Shown here one piece after another: positions 16,193 to 24,366 of a stretch of DNA of 57,843 nucleotides (positions are counted from its first letter, which is position 1; each line of letters starts with the position of its first letter). This DNA is from an uncultured bacterium. GTDB taxonomy: Bacteria > Verrucomicrobiota > Lentisphaeria > Victivallales > UBA1829. The position numbers and the translations under genes were made by a program. The notes under the pieces are model-generated. The model had not been told where the DNA came from and made no database searches. It was given only the letters and a program-made list of their open reading frames with translations. The DNA is taken from positions 1 to 57,843 of the forward strand of contig URKJ01000031.1 of assembly GCA_900548385.1 (NCBI GenBank), written 5' to 3'.

Positions 16193-17359
16193 ATGATTCA
16201 GAGAACCATTCAGGCGCAGTTGCAAAAACTGGCAAAGATGTATCCAGTCGTCACCATTACCGGCCCTCGGCAGTCAGGGAAGACCACGCTGGCGAAAATG
16301 ACCTTTCCGGATTACCGGTATGTCAGTCTGGAAAACTTTGACGTGCGGCAGATGGCGGAAGCCGACCCGAAAGGATTTTTGAAAAGCTACGCTTCTCCGG
16401 TGATTTTTGATGAGATCCAGCGTGTCCCGGCGCTCTTGAGTTACATTCAAACGATTGTCGATGAAAACAAAACTTGCGGACAGTATATTCTGACCGGCTG
16501 TCACCAGCCGATGCTCGGCGAAGGTGTTTCGCAATCTCTGGCCGGACGAACCGGGATTCTGCGGCTTCTGCCGCTTTCCATCGCCGAACTTGACGCGGCG
16601 GGAATCACGATGGAACGCGATCAATACATTGCTCAGGGGTTCATGCCCCGCCTTTATGATTCCGCGCTGGACGCGAAAAATCTTTATCGCGACTATTTCT
16701 CCACCTATGTGGAGAAGGATGTGCGCATGATGCTGAATGTCAAAAATCTCGGCGCGTTTGAAACATTTGTAAAACTGCTTGCCGGACGGGTCGGCCAACT
16801 GATCAATCTGTCGGCGTTGGCTGGTGATGTCGGAGTCAGCGTGCCGACGCTCAAGGAATGGCTTTCGGTGCTGGAGGCGAGCTTTATCGTCTGCCAGTTG
16901 CCCTGTTACTATGAAAATTTTGGAAAACGGTTGGTTAAAAGCAAGAAACTCTATTTTTCCGAAGTGGGTCTTGCCGCGTGGCTGCTGGGCATTGAAACGC
17001 CGGAACAGGCGGCGCGTGATCCGTTGTTCGGCGGACTTTTTGAGAACATGGTGGTTATGGAGGCGATGAAGGCCCGTCTCAATGCCGGAGAAGTGCCGAA
17101 CCTCTATTTTCTGCGGGATTCGCAAGGATTGGAAGTCGATCTGATTTTTCAGAGAAACCACAGGAAATTGGTCCCGGTCGAAATCAAAAGCGGCATGACC
17201 TGGAACCGGGATTTCTGCAAGAATCTGTTGAAACTGCGTAAATTGTCCGATAAGTTCGCTCCGGGGTATGTGATCTACGCAGGCGATCTGACGCCCGAAA
17301 TTGACGATGTAAGATTCCTGAATTTCAAAGACACGGCTTCGGTGATAACGGAGCAATAA
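16193..17359 (+). CDS. AAA+ ATPase with DUF4143 domain
   Basis: A 388-aa protein of the standard length for the family. Walker A (GPRQSGKT) lies at about residues 24-31 and Walker B (VIFDEIQ) at about 70-76, with a sensor-like YILTGCHQ following. The C-terminal DUF4143 part includes GGLFENMVVMEA, a conserved Tyr/Phe-rich LYFLRDSQGLEVDLIF segment and a VPVEIKSG strand, which resembles a PD-(D/E)XK nuclease-like fold. These proteins are widespread, mobile-associated and of unclear function. It differs from neighbours in being a well-known family with its own promoter. Its stop is two bases before the next ATG, so the following gene is probably co-transcribed. Confidence 0.92.
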   Translation: MIQRTIQAQLQKLAKMYPVVTITGPRQSGKTTLAKMTFPDYRYVSLENFDVRQMAEADPKGFLKSYASPVIFDEIQRVPALLSYIQTIVDENKTCGQYILTGCHQPMLGEGVSQSLAGRTGILRLLPLSIAELDAAGITMERDQYIAQGFMPRLYDSALDAKNLYRDYFSTYVEKDVRMMLNVKNLGAFETFVKLLAGRVGQLINLSALAGDVGVSVPTLKEWLSVLEASFIVCQLPCYYENFGKRLVKSKKLYFSEVGLAAWLLGIETPEQAARDPLFGGLFENMVVMEAMKARLNAGEVPNLYFLRDSQGLEVDLIFQRNHRKLVPVEIKSGMTWNRDFCKNLLKLRKLSDKFAPGYVIYAGDLTPEIDDVRFLNFKDTASVITEQ

Positions 17360-17361
17360 TC

Positions 17362-18624
17362 ATGACCATCTTTGAGAAAATTAAAATATGGTGCAAGCTG
17401 ACACCGCGACGGCAGCTCAGGATTTATTCCATGCTTGAACGTCTTGCCGATTCTTTGCGGAAAACGGGATTGCCTCAAGAGGCGGAGCAAATCCGAAACG
17501 CGCTTTGCGGTGGAACTGTCGGGGAGATGCTGGATGCTTCCGCGTCTATTTTATATCAAATTCACCGTTCCGAAAAACTTCCGCATCGACTCAAACGCGA
17601 AATACGGATAATTGAGTTCGCCATATGGGGACTGCGGCATGGGCTTTTCACAATCGCACCGACGAAAGATCCTGAAATGGAACCCACGACGTTCTGTTCC
17701 ACCCACACCGATGCTGGTCTGCCGCTTGATTATGATAAAATCATCACCGCCGGAGGTTCTCGTTACGGCGATTTTGAACTGATGAAATGCGGAAATTGCG
17801 GGGCGTTCGCACTCTACGACAATGAATGTTGCGAAATCTATCTGAATGCGCATGATCTTTCAGAAAGATTCCTGTATACCATCAGCAACCAGCCACCGCT
17901 GTATTGTCCTCATTGCAGTGCCCGGGATGCCTTTGATTCCGCGGTATCTGAAGATGTTGATGCGATCTGCGAGAGTGAATGGGCAGAGTTTCTGAATATT
18001 GATTTATTACCATTCAAGATGAGTAAAAATATGATAGAACTGAATGTTTCACAAATTAAATTTTTTGAGAATAAAGTTGTATTATCTGGAATCCATGATG
18101 AAACGTCAAAATTCATTTTATCTTTAACGGATGATGTTTCTTGGGTTGAATTTTTTTCAAAAGACCTTTCCTTGAAAAAAGTATCCGTTGATAGGAATTA
18201 TTTTCACCCTGTGATGTTGCATGATTGCAGCGAAAAGACCATAACAATCATATTCAAAGAATATAGTTTTAAGTTTCCGCGAAAATTATTATCGGCAAAT
18301 GATTTGGAAAATCGCAAGCAAATATTGTCTTATATGTATAAATTCAAAAAAAGACTACGTACTCTTGGTGATAAATACAAAGAAAGAAGAAAGGATAAGT
18401 ATAAATCATTTTCTGAACTGCCGGAACTTCTTCGAAAAGCGATTTGTAGCGAATTGAATCCTGAAGAATTTGTTCCGAATGAAATTTTTGTGAATGAAAA
18501 ATATGATGAATTGAAGAATAGGACTATTCTTGAAGCTATGAATGCTTTTGAAAAAACATATGGGGAAGAAACTGCGATTAATATGGTAATAACTAAAATT
18601 TTAAGTAATCCTTTTAGATACTGA
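17362..18624 (+). CDS. Chimeric hypothetical protein with zinc ribbon
   Basis: A 420-aa protein. The first 210 codons (to about 17985) have the same moderate G+C as neighbours and carry a basic helical N-terminus and a wide zinc ribbon (CGNC at about 142-145, CPHC at about 181-184). From about 18000 the DNA becomes strongly A+T-rich to the stop, with Lys, Ile, Asn and Phe abundant (FKKRLRTLGDKYKERRKDK). That change inside one frame suggests a head of one origin joined to a body of another. The gene follows the ATPase by two bases. Function unknown. Confidence 0.65.
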   Translation: MTIFEKIKIWCKLTPRRQLRIYSMLERLADSLRKTGLPQEAEQIRNALCGGTVGEMLDASASILYQIHRSEKLPHRLKREIRIIEFAIWGLRHGLFTIAPTKDPEMEPTTFCSTHTDAGLPLDYDKIITAGGSRYGDFELMKCGNCGAFALYDNECCEIYLNAHDLSERFLYTISNQPPLYCPHCSARDAFDSAVSEDVDAICESEWAEFLNIDLLPFKMSKNMIELNVSQIKFFENKVVLSGIHDETSKFILSLTDDVSWVEFFSKDLSLKKVSVDRNYFHPVMLHDCSEKTITIIFKEYSFKFPRKLLSANDLENRKQILSYMYKFKKRLRTLGDKYKERRKDKYKSFSELPELLRKAICSELNPEEFVPNEIFVNEKYDELKNRTILEAMNAFEKTYGEETAINMVITKILSNPFRY

Positions 18625-18680
18625 ATTCCCTGTACTATATTTTAAAATCAAAACATCACATCAAAGGAGAATTTCAAGAA

Positions 18681-18938
18681 ATGAGTGCTGTAGCAAGTTA
18701 TTCTCCGAACAATTTCCCCGACCGAATGGAAGCGGACGGTATAGTTGTAGAGTATTCCGGTCTCCATGAAATTCAGCAGGGCAGTCCGTTGGTTGGCAAA
18801 CTGTCGGTCAATAGTGTCACGCTTTCCAGATTTTTCGGAGGTCCTGAGCTGGTTGCGTTTGAGGATTACATAGTCCACTATTCTTATTTCCTGTATTTTC
18901 TCTGCATAATGAATTTTTCTCTCAGGCATTCATTATGA
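18681..18938 (+). pseudogene. Head relic with good RBS (85 codons)
   Basis: AAAGGAG precedes the ATG. The first 62 codons have neighbour-like composition (MSAVASYSPNNFPDRMEAD ... LSRFFGGPELVAF); the last 20 (SYFLYFLCIMNFSLRHSL) become hydrophobic and A+T-rich, as if read out of the family into unrelated sequence. I interpret it as a truncated 5' end at the right edge of the array. It might still yield a short protein. Confidence 0.45.
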
Positions 18939-19213
18939 CAAGTTTCATAATTGTATTTGGAATAAAAGACTCTTCTGCCATAGGTTAAAAATAAATGAGA
19001 CAATATCATCAGGATGATGGATTGTTTTACATGTATGTGTCTCAAGCATTTCCCGTAAGCATTCTAAAGATTGGTTCGAAATATGTTTTATCGTAAAGAG
19101 GATGATTTACAATGCAATGTTAATGTACTTAATTTCCATATTTTAAGGAATATAAGGGGGCGACTGATTGCACACACGGTATGTCAAAAAGCCCTTGCAC
19201 AGTAATCTCTTTT
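18939..19213. other. A+T-rich gap, nothing identified
   Basis: There are no open frames of note, no repeat and no convincing terminator. Composition is like the gap at 19628-20385. Confidence 0.5.
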
Positions 19214-19627
19214 TTATTCTTTCATAAGATTGTCATGGTCTTGCTCTTGCGAAATGTCTGCGTATTTTTTAAGACTAATTCCACCTAAATCAAAACATCG
19301 GTTTTTGGGTTCTAATGAGGCATCTGCAAAAGAACAAGGAAAAACCTCATAATTAAAAAATCCTGCAATCGTTCCTCCGCGAGAAAAACATCTGATGAGC
19401 TCAATTTTTCTGCTTTCATATATGATTGAAGTATCAAGTCTGATGTCGATATAACACGGTCTTTCTGAAAAACATAGCAATGATCCTTGATATAGTTTAA
19501 ACCCGCCATTGGAAAAATTTATAACATCAGAAAAAATTATATCAACAAGCAGTTTCATGTCATGTAACCTCCGGATGGTAGAGTCAATATTTTGCGATTT
19601 TTCCGTATTGTTCCTTGTGATTTTCAT
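19214..19627 (-). CDS. Hypothetical protein, A+T-rich
   Basis: A 137-aa frame on the minus strand, opposite to the array. Coding character is plausible (RLHDMKLLVDIIFSDVINF ... RPCYIDIRLDTSIIYESRK ... FFNYEVFPCSFAD) with PilZ-like beta spacing, but no motif is certain. Internal ATG at codon 24 (MKLLVDI) is an alternative start. Isolated by 275 and 758 bases of noncoding sequence. Function unknown. Confidence 0.5.
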   Translation of the reverse strand: MKITRNNTEKSQNIDSTIRRLHDMKLLVDIIFSDVINFSNGGFKLYQGSLLCFSERPCYIDIRLDTSIIYESRKIELIRCFSRGGTIAGFFNYEVFPCSFADASLEPKNRCFDLGGISLKKYADISQEQDHDNLMKE

Positions 19628-20097
19628 GAGGATAATATAAGCATCGAAACGAAAAATTCAACAGAGAAAACAGGTGCCGGGAAAAACGCTCTCTAAAATT
19701 TTAACTTTATAAACTATGTCTATGAGATGATTGGGATAGTGAATATTATGGAATACCAGAAGGTTTGTAATGCCAAAAAACTTCTGAAGTCATCCATATT
19801 CTCCATCATTTTCGACTTCAATCAAGCCATATTTATAATTACACCATAGTAGTCAAAAAGGCAACATTACTCTATTCACAGGTGCTATAACAGCTTGTTC
19901 TTGCCGAGTACTGAAAACAGAAGACTCTTTTTTTATTGTTAATATTGACTATAAATATGAAGCGACATTACATCATATACGACCGTTAAGCATAAAATAG
20001 CATAGAAACTTCTTATTACAAATCAGAAGTCTTGCATCATGTTGAAATGGATATACCGTCATTCATTGGAGACTGCATGGTGCGGAAAGAAAAGTAG
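19628..20097. other. A+T-rich intergenic region
   Basis: No gene recognised. I see only short frames and homopolymer runs; no integrase, IS end or CRISPR repeat. Confidence 0.5.
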
Positions 20098-20384
20098 ATT
20101 ATATCTATTCTCCCGTTCAATCATTTTCGGATTTCCAATAAGAAAAATGTCTCAAGAGTCCGCAAAGGCAAAAGAGAAGTGCTCCCTGAAGAAAATTTCA
20201 TAAAAATCAGGAAACTGAGTGAAAAAGAGGTAGACATGAATTTTCCTGTATCATTTTTGTCAAATAAAACTATTTTTGAGTCAGAAAAGGAGAACTCATT
20301 TCAAACCAGATTGAGAAGGCAGAAGCGCTTGTAGAATTTTTGAAGAATGATTCTCTATTTTATCAAAAAAAGAAAGGGAAATAA
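20098..20384 (+). pseudogene. Degraded gene end abutting the tRNA
   Basis: A frame open from 20098 to the stop at 20332-20334 (about 78 codons, no clear start) reads like protein (KREVLPEENFIKIRKLSEKE). A second frame then continues (ISNQIEKAEALVEFLKNDSL) to TAA at 20382-20384. The two look like one C-terminus split by a frameshift near 20300. It ends one base before the tRNA CCA complement. Parent family not recognised. Confidence 0.35.
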
Positions 20385-20385
20385 C

Positions 20386-20477
20386 TGGCGGAGAGAGCGG
20401 GATTCGAACCCGCGGTACGGTATTACCCGTACGACGGTTTAGCAAACCGTTCCTTTCGGCCACTCAGGCATCTCTCC
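20386..20477 (-). tRNA. tRNA-Ser (anticodon GCU)
   Basis: Read on the minus strand from 20477: the seven-base acceptor stem GGAGAGA pairs with TCTCTCC, with G discriminator and encoded CCA at 20386-20389. The anticodon stem ACGGT/ACCGT encloses the loop TTGCTAA, giving anticodon GCT. A long variable arm (CGTACGGGTAATACCGTAC) marks a class II tRNA, as expected for serine. The T-arm GCGGGTTCGAATCCCGC is canonical. Its 3' end faces the accessory array. Confidence 0.97.
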
Positions 20478-20563
20478 GTATCGGGATGATTTGGGAATAT
20501 AATCCAGATTCAAGAAATTACAAGTCTCCGTATGAAAAATAATTTGTTTTTTAAAGAGTTTTA

Positions 20564-21340
20564 TCAGATTTTGGCGCTGCGGGCAAGTTTACGGGAAACT
20601 CCTCCATCGACGATCAATGTCTGACCGGTCAGGAATGAAGATCGGTCCGTAATCAGAAACAGTGCGGCTTCACCGATGTCGCGGGGGATTCCCAGACGGC
20701 CGACCGGAATGCCGGAGGCAATCTCCGAACGGTCAAAACCCGGCGCATTCGTCATGCGCTCAACCTCAATATAACCCGGCGCAATCGTGTTGAGACGGAT
20801 CCGGTCTTTTCCGCATTCCAATGCCAACTGACCTGTCAGAGAGTGGATCGCGCCTTTGCTCATCGCATAGAGCGTCCGGCCCGTAACGGTCGTTTCCATC
20901 TGCACCGAACCGATGTTCACGATACTGCCCCCGGACGGATTGTTCCGCATCAGACGGATCTCGTTCAGACAGCAGAACAGGGTTCCGCGGATGTTCATAT
21001 CCGTCAGTTTCGCATAGCGTTCAAACGTGACGTCTTCCAGCGGCATGAAACCGGGATCCCATCCGGCATTGTTCACTGCGGCATCGAGTCCGCCGAAAAC
21101 ACGGTCGACTTCCGCAAAAAGAGACTGGAGGCCTTCTTCCGTTCCGAGGTCGGCGCGGCAGAGGCGGATCGTGCCGCCTTTGCCGGAGAGACGTTGTTTC
21201 AGATTCTCCGCTTCTGCCGGCGAGGAGCGGTAATGAAGCAGAAGATCCGCGCCGTTTTCGGCAAATACTTCCGCGATGCCCGCTCCGATACCTTTCGCCG
21301 CACCGGTAACCAGAATGCGTTTTCCGCTCAGTTCTTTCAT
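20564..21340 (-). CDS. SDR-family oxidoreductase
   Basis: A classical short-chain dehydrogenase of 258 aa. It has the TGxxxGxG nucleotide motif (TGAAKGIG at 12-19), NNAG at about 90-93, catalytic Ser at about 145 (NIGSVQ), Tyr at about 158 and Lys at about 162 (YAMSK), and the C-terminal LIVDGG. It would oxidise or reduce a sugar or sugar-acid hydroxyl with NAD(P). It is last in the minus-strand operon and its start overlaps the aldolase stop (ATGA). The partner genes (dehydratase, aldolase) suggest a role in sugar-acid oxidation; the exact substrate cannot be read. Confidence 0.93.
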   Translation of the reverse strand: MKELSGKRILVTGAAKGIGAGIAEVFAENGADLLLHYRSSPAEAENLKQRLSGKGGTIRLCRADLGTEEGLQSLFAEVDRVFGGLDAAVNNAGWDPGFMPLEDVTFERYAKLTDMNIRGTLFCCLNEIRLMRNNPSGGSIVNIGSVQMETTVTGRTLYAMSKGAIHSLTGQLALECGKDRIRLNTIAPGYIEVERMTNAPGFDRSEIASGIPVGRLGIPRDIGEAALFLITDRSSFLTGQTLIVDGGVSRKLARSAKI

Positions 21341-22263
21341 GCCTGCTTCCCGGTATAAACGTTTGTGGTAAACTCCGTTTCGATCATCGTGTAAAGTTCA
21401 TCAAACAGAGAGTCGGCAACCGGATCGGCGACATAGCCTGGACGGCGGCAGTAAGCGGAAGAGATAAAGCCGCGGCGGCGGAGAATCTCCTTCTCATAGT
21501 GGATGATCATTTCCACATTCTGGCGGATATGATTCAGCAGAGCGTTGAGCTTATCGTGGACCCGTTGGGCTTCCGCATCGTCGCCGGCGAGGAGGGCGTC
21601 CCAGACTTTGCGGTAGACATCAGGCATGGAGGGGCCGGGCATGACGCCGTATGCTCCGCGGCGGAATCCTTCAATCATCTGAAACCCGGCGTTTCCGACA
21701 AAGATCCGGCGTCCTTCCGGCAGCAGCGTCGCGAGTTTGGAGATATAGGTTCCCGGCGGTTTGCATTCAATCTTGAAATAGGCAAGATTCTGATGTCTGG
21801 CGGCGAGTCCGGCGAGGATTTCCGGCGCAATGGCTACACCCGTCTGCTCCGGCGCGTACTGAAACATGACGGGAATTTTCACGCTGGAACAGACCGCGTC
21901 GATATGTTCGAACAATGCCGCTCCGCCGGGTTTGAGGAAAAACGGCGGGAGGACCATCATGCAGTCCGCTCCGGAAGCCTCAATGTGTTTCGCCCACTTG
22001 ACGGCGACCTCGGTCGAATGGCGCGTGTTGGAGACGATTGCCGGAACGCCGTTCGCATGGCAGACCCGGATGGTGCGTTCGATGAGTCCAAGTTCCTCTT
22101 CGTAATCCATTTTATAGTATTCTCCGGCGATTCCGAACAGCGTCAGAGCCTGCGCGCCGCGCCGGATCAGTTCCGCGCAGCAGGATTCATATTCGTCGTA
22201 GTTGACTTCCCCGTCGGCGTTGTAAACGGCGGGGGCGATCGGACAGATTCCTTTGATCTCCAT
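21337..22263 (-). CDS. DapA/NAL-family aldolase
   Basis: A 308-aa class I aldolase of the dihydrodipicolinate synthase/N-acetylneuraminate lyase family. Schiff-base Lys at about 164 (LAYFKIEC) and the activating Tyr at about 136 (MFQYAPEQ) are present. The usual GxxGE motif near residue 44-48 reads FGIAGEYY, as in family members acting on 2-keto-3-deoxy sugar acids rather than true DapA. The product of a sugar-acid dehydratase (a 2-keto-3-deoxy acid) would be cleaved to pyruvate and an aldehyde. It follows the glycosidase by four bases and overlaps the SDR. A true DapA role is less likely because the neighbours are catabolic. Confidence 0.9.
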   Translation of the reverse strand: MEIKGICPIAPAVYNADGEVNYDEYESCCAELIRRGAQALTLFGIAGEYYKMDYEEELGLIERTIRVCHANGVPAIVSNTRHSTEVAVKWAKHIEASGADCMMVLPPFFLKPGGAALFEHIDAVCSSVKIPVMFQYAPEQTGVAIAPEILAGLAARHQNLAYFKIECKPPGTYISKLATLLPEGRRIFVGNAGFQMIEGFRRGAYGVMPGPSMPDVYRKVWDALLAGDDAEAQRVHDKLNALLNHIRQNVEMIIHYEKEILRRRGFISSAYCRRPGYVADPVADSLFDELYTMIETEFTTNVYTGKQA

Positions 22264-22267
22264 GATG

Positions 22268-24343
22268 TCAGTTTCCTTTTATGACCGTGATGTTTTCCGC
22301 AAATTCGTTTTCCCACCAGCAAAGTTTGTCGGCACTGTACTGTTTTACCGTTCCGAGCCGGAAATTGATGTCTTCAAATGTGAGATTTTCCACTCTATGC
22401 TCCGCATCGAATCCCTTGACGATTCCGGGAAGATGCGGGTGCTCGCTGAAATAATGTTTGACATGGATTCCGCGGATGCGTCCGCGTTCCCTGTCGGTTG
22501 TGTAATAGGAGGGGGCGATGATAAATCCGAAATCGCAGGCTCCCGGCGTGCCTTCCACATAGATGTTTTCGTATGATAGCCGTTCCACCGTGGAATGGTC
22601 GATGATGTATGCGTGAATCACTCCGCCGCTGCAGTTAATGACCTGAATATCTTCAAACCGGACATCGTGCAGAAGATCGCCCTGTGACGTGTGCCCGATC
22701 TCCATCGCGTTCCCTGCGCGGTCGTTCCACAACACGAGATCCCGGAACAGCAGATTGCCGGAAATCATATCGAACGAACGGCGGGTCTTGACCGCCACGC
22801 AGTCGTCGTTGCATTTGAGAAAACAGTGTTCCACCCGAAGATTCCGACAGGAACGCGGCTGTATGCCGTCGTTGTTTAAAATCCACGAAACCGTCTTGTA
22901 ATTCCGTATGGTACAGTCGGAAGCTCCGCTGATGACGAAATTCCAGAACTGCGGATTGTAGAGAAGGGGACCGTCATAGAGCAGGTCGTGTCCCTTGTGG
23001 AAACAGATACACCCCTCGTGTCCGGCGTCGGCGATCCATTTTTCCCCCATGCGGCTGCCTTTGTTTTCGCCGGCGTCGCGGAGATTCCGGGAACCGTCGA
23101 GGATGCCCTGACCGAGAATTGCCGCGTGTTCGAGCTGTTCGGCACGCAATCCGGCACGAACCACAGCGCCGCGCGGCAGCCAGACCGTTTTATGCGATTC
23201 CATATACAGCAGCCGGCCTTCGATTTCATGAAGACCGGGCAGGAAACAGAGAGTATCGGCGTCGCCGCAGACAAGTTCCGCCGGTTTATGATGTCCGGGA
23301 GCGATGAATCTGGCATGGGACAGGTCGGGTTCGGGCATGATCCGGTCGCCGAGAATGTAGACCGTATACGCGGGAGCGTCCTCCATTTCGTAATTGATTT
23401 CCAATGCGCCGTACCGCGGGGAGGGAAGGGCAAGTTCGACGCAGCGTCCGTCAACTGTTACGGGGAGCGCTTCTTTCAGCGACGGGCGGAATTTCGCCGT
23501 AAAGACTTTTGCGGGAAATTCCAGATGAAGTACGCAGGGAACATCCGCCGCGTAAGAGAGAAATGCTTCCATGCCGCCGTTCCGGTGCGGATGAATTGCG
23601 GCGGAACTGGCCTGTCCGGCGGCGATATGGAACCATTCACAGCCGTTTTCCGGACGGATCCGTGCCGTGATCGCGGAGCCCGGGATGCCGGGGAGAAACG
23701 GCTCGCACTGAATTGGATATGCCGGTTTCTGAAAATAGTTTTCGGTGAGAATTGAGGCGCCGAACCAGAGCAGAAGCTCTTTCCGCCGGGCGGAGAGTCC
23801 GCCGCGTTCCATGCTGTAAACGCGGGGAACCATGCCGGAAAAGTGGTGCTCGATATAAACCTGATGCATGACGCGGGAGACGTACAGCCCGAACTGTTCA
23901 TCGGTGAAACAGTTCATGTCGAACAGGGTTTCAATGCAGACGATATTGTCGTATTCCGGAAGAGTCCTGCCGCTGAGCGGATTGACGTGCGTGCAGAGAT
24001 CGCCCATATAATGCTGCTGGCGCGTGATGGCTTCCGGAGAGAACGGGCGCAGATTGCCTTTTGTTATCGGAACGAGGTAAAGATACATGCCGTGACGGTA
24101 AATGGTTTCAACGGCATGATCGTAAAGCGAACAGTCGGTCAGGTGACCGTCCGGGCCGGAGAGGACGGAGTCGTCGATATTCAGACGGATCAGGTTGATT
24201 CCGTCGTGGCGGAACCGGAAGAGATCGCGGACCGTCTGTTCTTCGGAAACGGGTGTGTAATCGACGCCGCGGAGAGCAAGCGGATAGAGTCCCCGGTCGC
24301 AGAGTTTGCCATTGACGACTTGAGCCGGTGTGAGAAAACGCAT
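22268..24343 (-). CDS. Two-domain GH28/GH49-like glycosidase
   Basis: A 691-aa protein with no signal peptide, so probably cytoplasmic. Residues about 1-330 look like a cellulase-type TIM barrel remnant plus a beta linker (LRGVDYTPVSEEQTV, FRHDGINLIRLNID). The C-terminal 330 residues form a right-handed beta-helix with the GH28/GH49 signature: NNDGI at about 489, NDD at about 509-511 and MEIGHTSQGD at about 540. Aspartates of the NxDG and DD motifs are the catalytic pair in those families. Substrates there are polygalacturonate, rhamnogalacturonan or dextran. The operon (dehydratase, aldolase, SDR) fits release of a uronic or aldonic acid. Being intracellular, it should act on imported oligomers. 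Confidence 0.8.
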   Translation of the reverse strand: MRFLTPAQVVNGKLCDRGLYPLALRGVDYTPVSEEQTVRDLFRFRHDGINLIRLNIDDSVLSGPDGHLTDCSLYDHAVETIYRHGMYLYLVPITKGNLRPFSPEAITRQQHYMGDLCTHVNPLSGRTLPEYDNIVCIETLFDMNCFTDEQFGLYVSRVMHQVYIEHHFSGMVPRVYSMERGGLSARRKELLLWFGASILTENYFQKPAYPIQCEPFLPGIPGSAITARIRPENGCEWFHIAAGQASSAAIHPHRNGGMEAFLSYAADVPCVLHLEFPAKVFTAKFRPSLKEALPVTVDGRCVELALPSPRYGALEINYEMEDAPAYTVYILGDRIMPEPDLSHARFIAPGHHKPAELVCGDADTLCFLPGLHEIEGRLLYMESHKTVWLPRGAVVRAGLRAEQLEHAAILGQGILDGSRNLRDAGENKGSRMGEKWIADAGHEGCICFHKGHDLLYDGPLLYNPQFWNFVISGASDCTIRNYKTVSWILNNDGIQPRSCRNLRVEHCFLKCNDDCVAVKTRRSFDMISGNLLFRDLVLWNDRAGNAMEIGHTSQGDLLHDVRFEDIQVINCSGGVIHAYIIDHSTVERLSYENIYVEGTPGACDFGFIIAPSYYTTDRERGRIRGIHVKHYFSEHPHLPGIVKGFDAEHRVENLTFEDINFRLGTVKQYSADKLCWWENEFAENITVIKGN

Positions 24344-24366
24344 GGTGATAACTCCCTGAATTCTGA

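Noticed and set aside
22988..23755. Open frame inside the glycosidase gene on the other strand
   Set aside because: It is a shadow of the GH28/GH49-like coding sequence.
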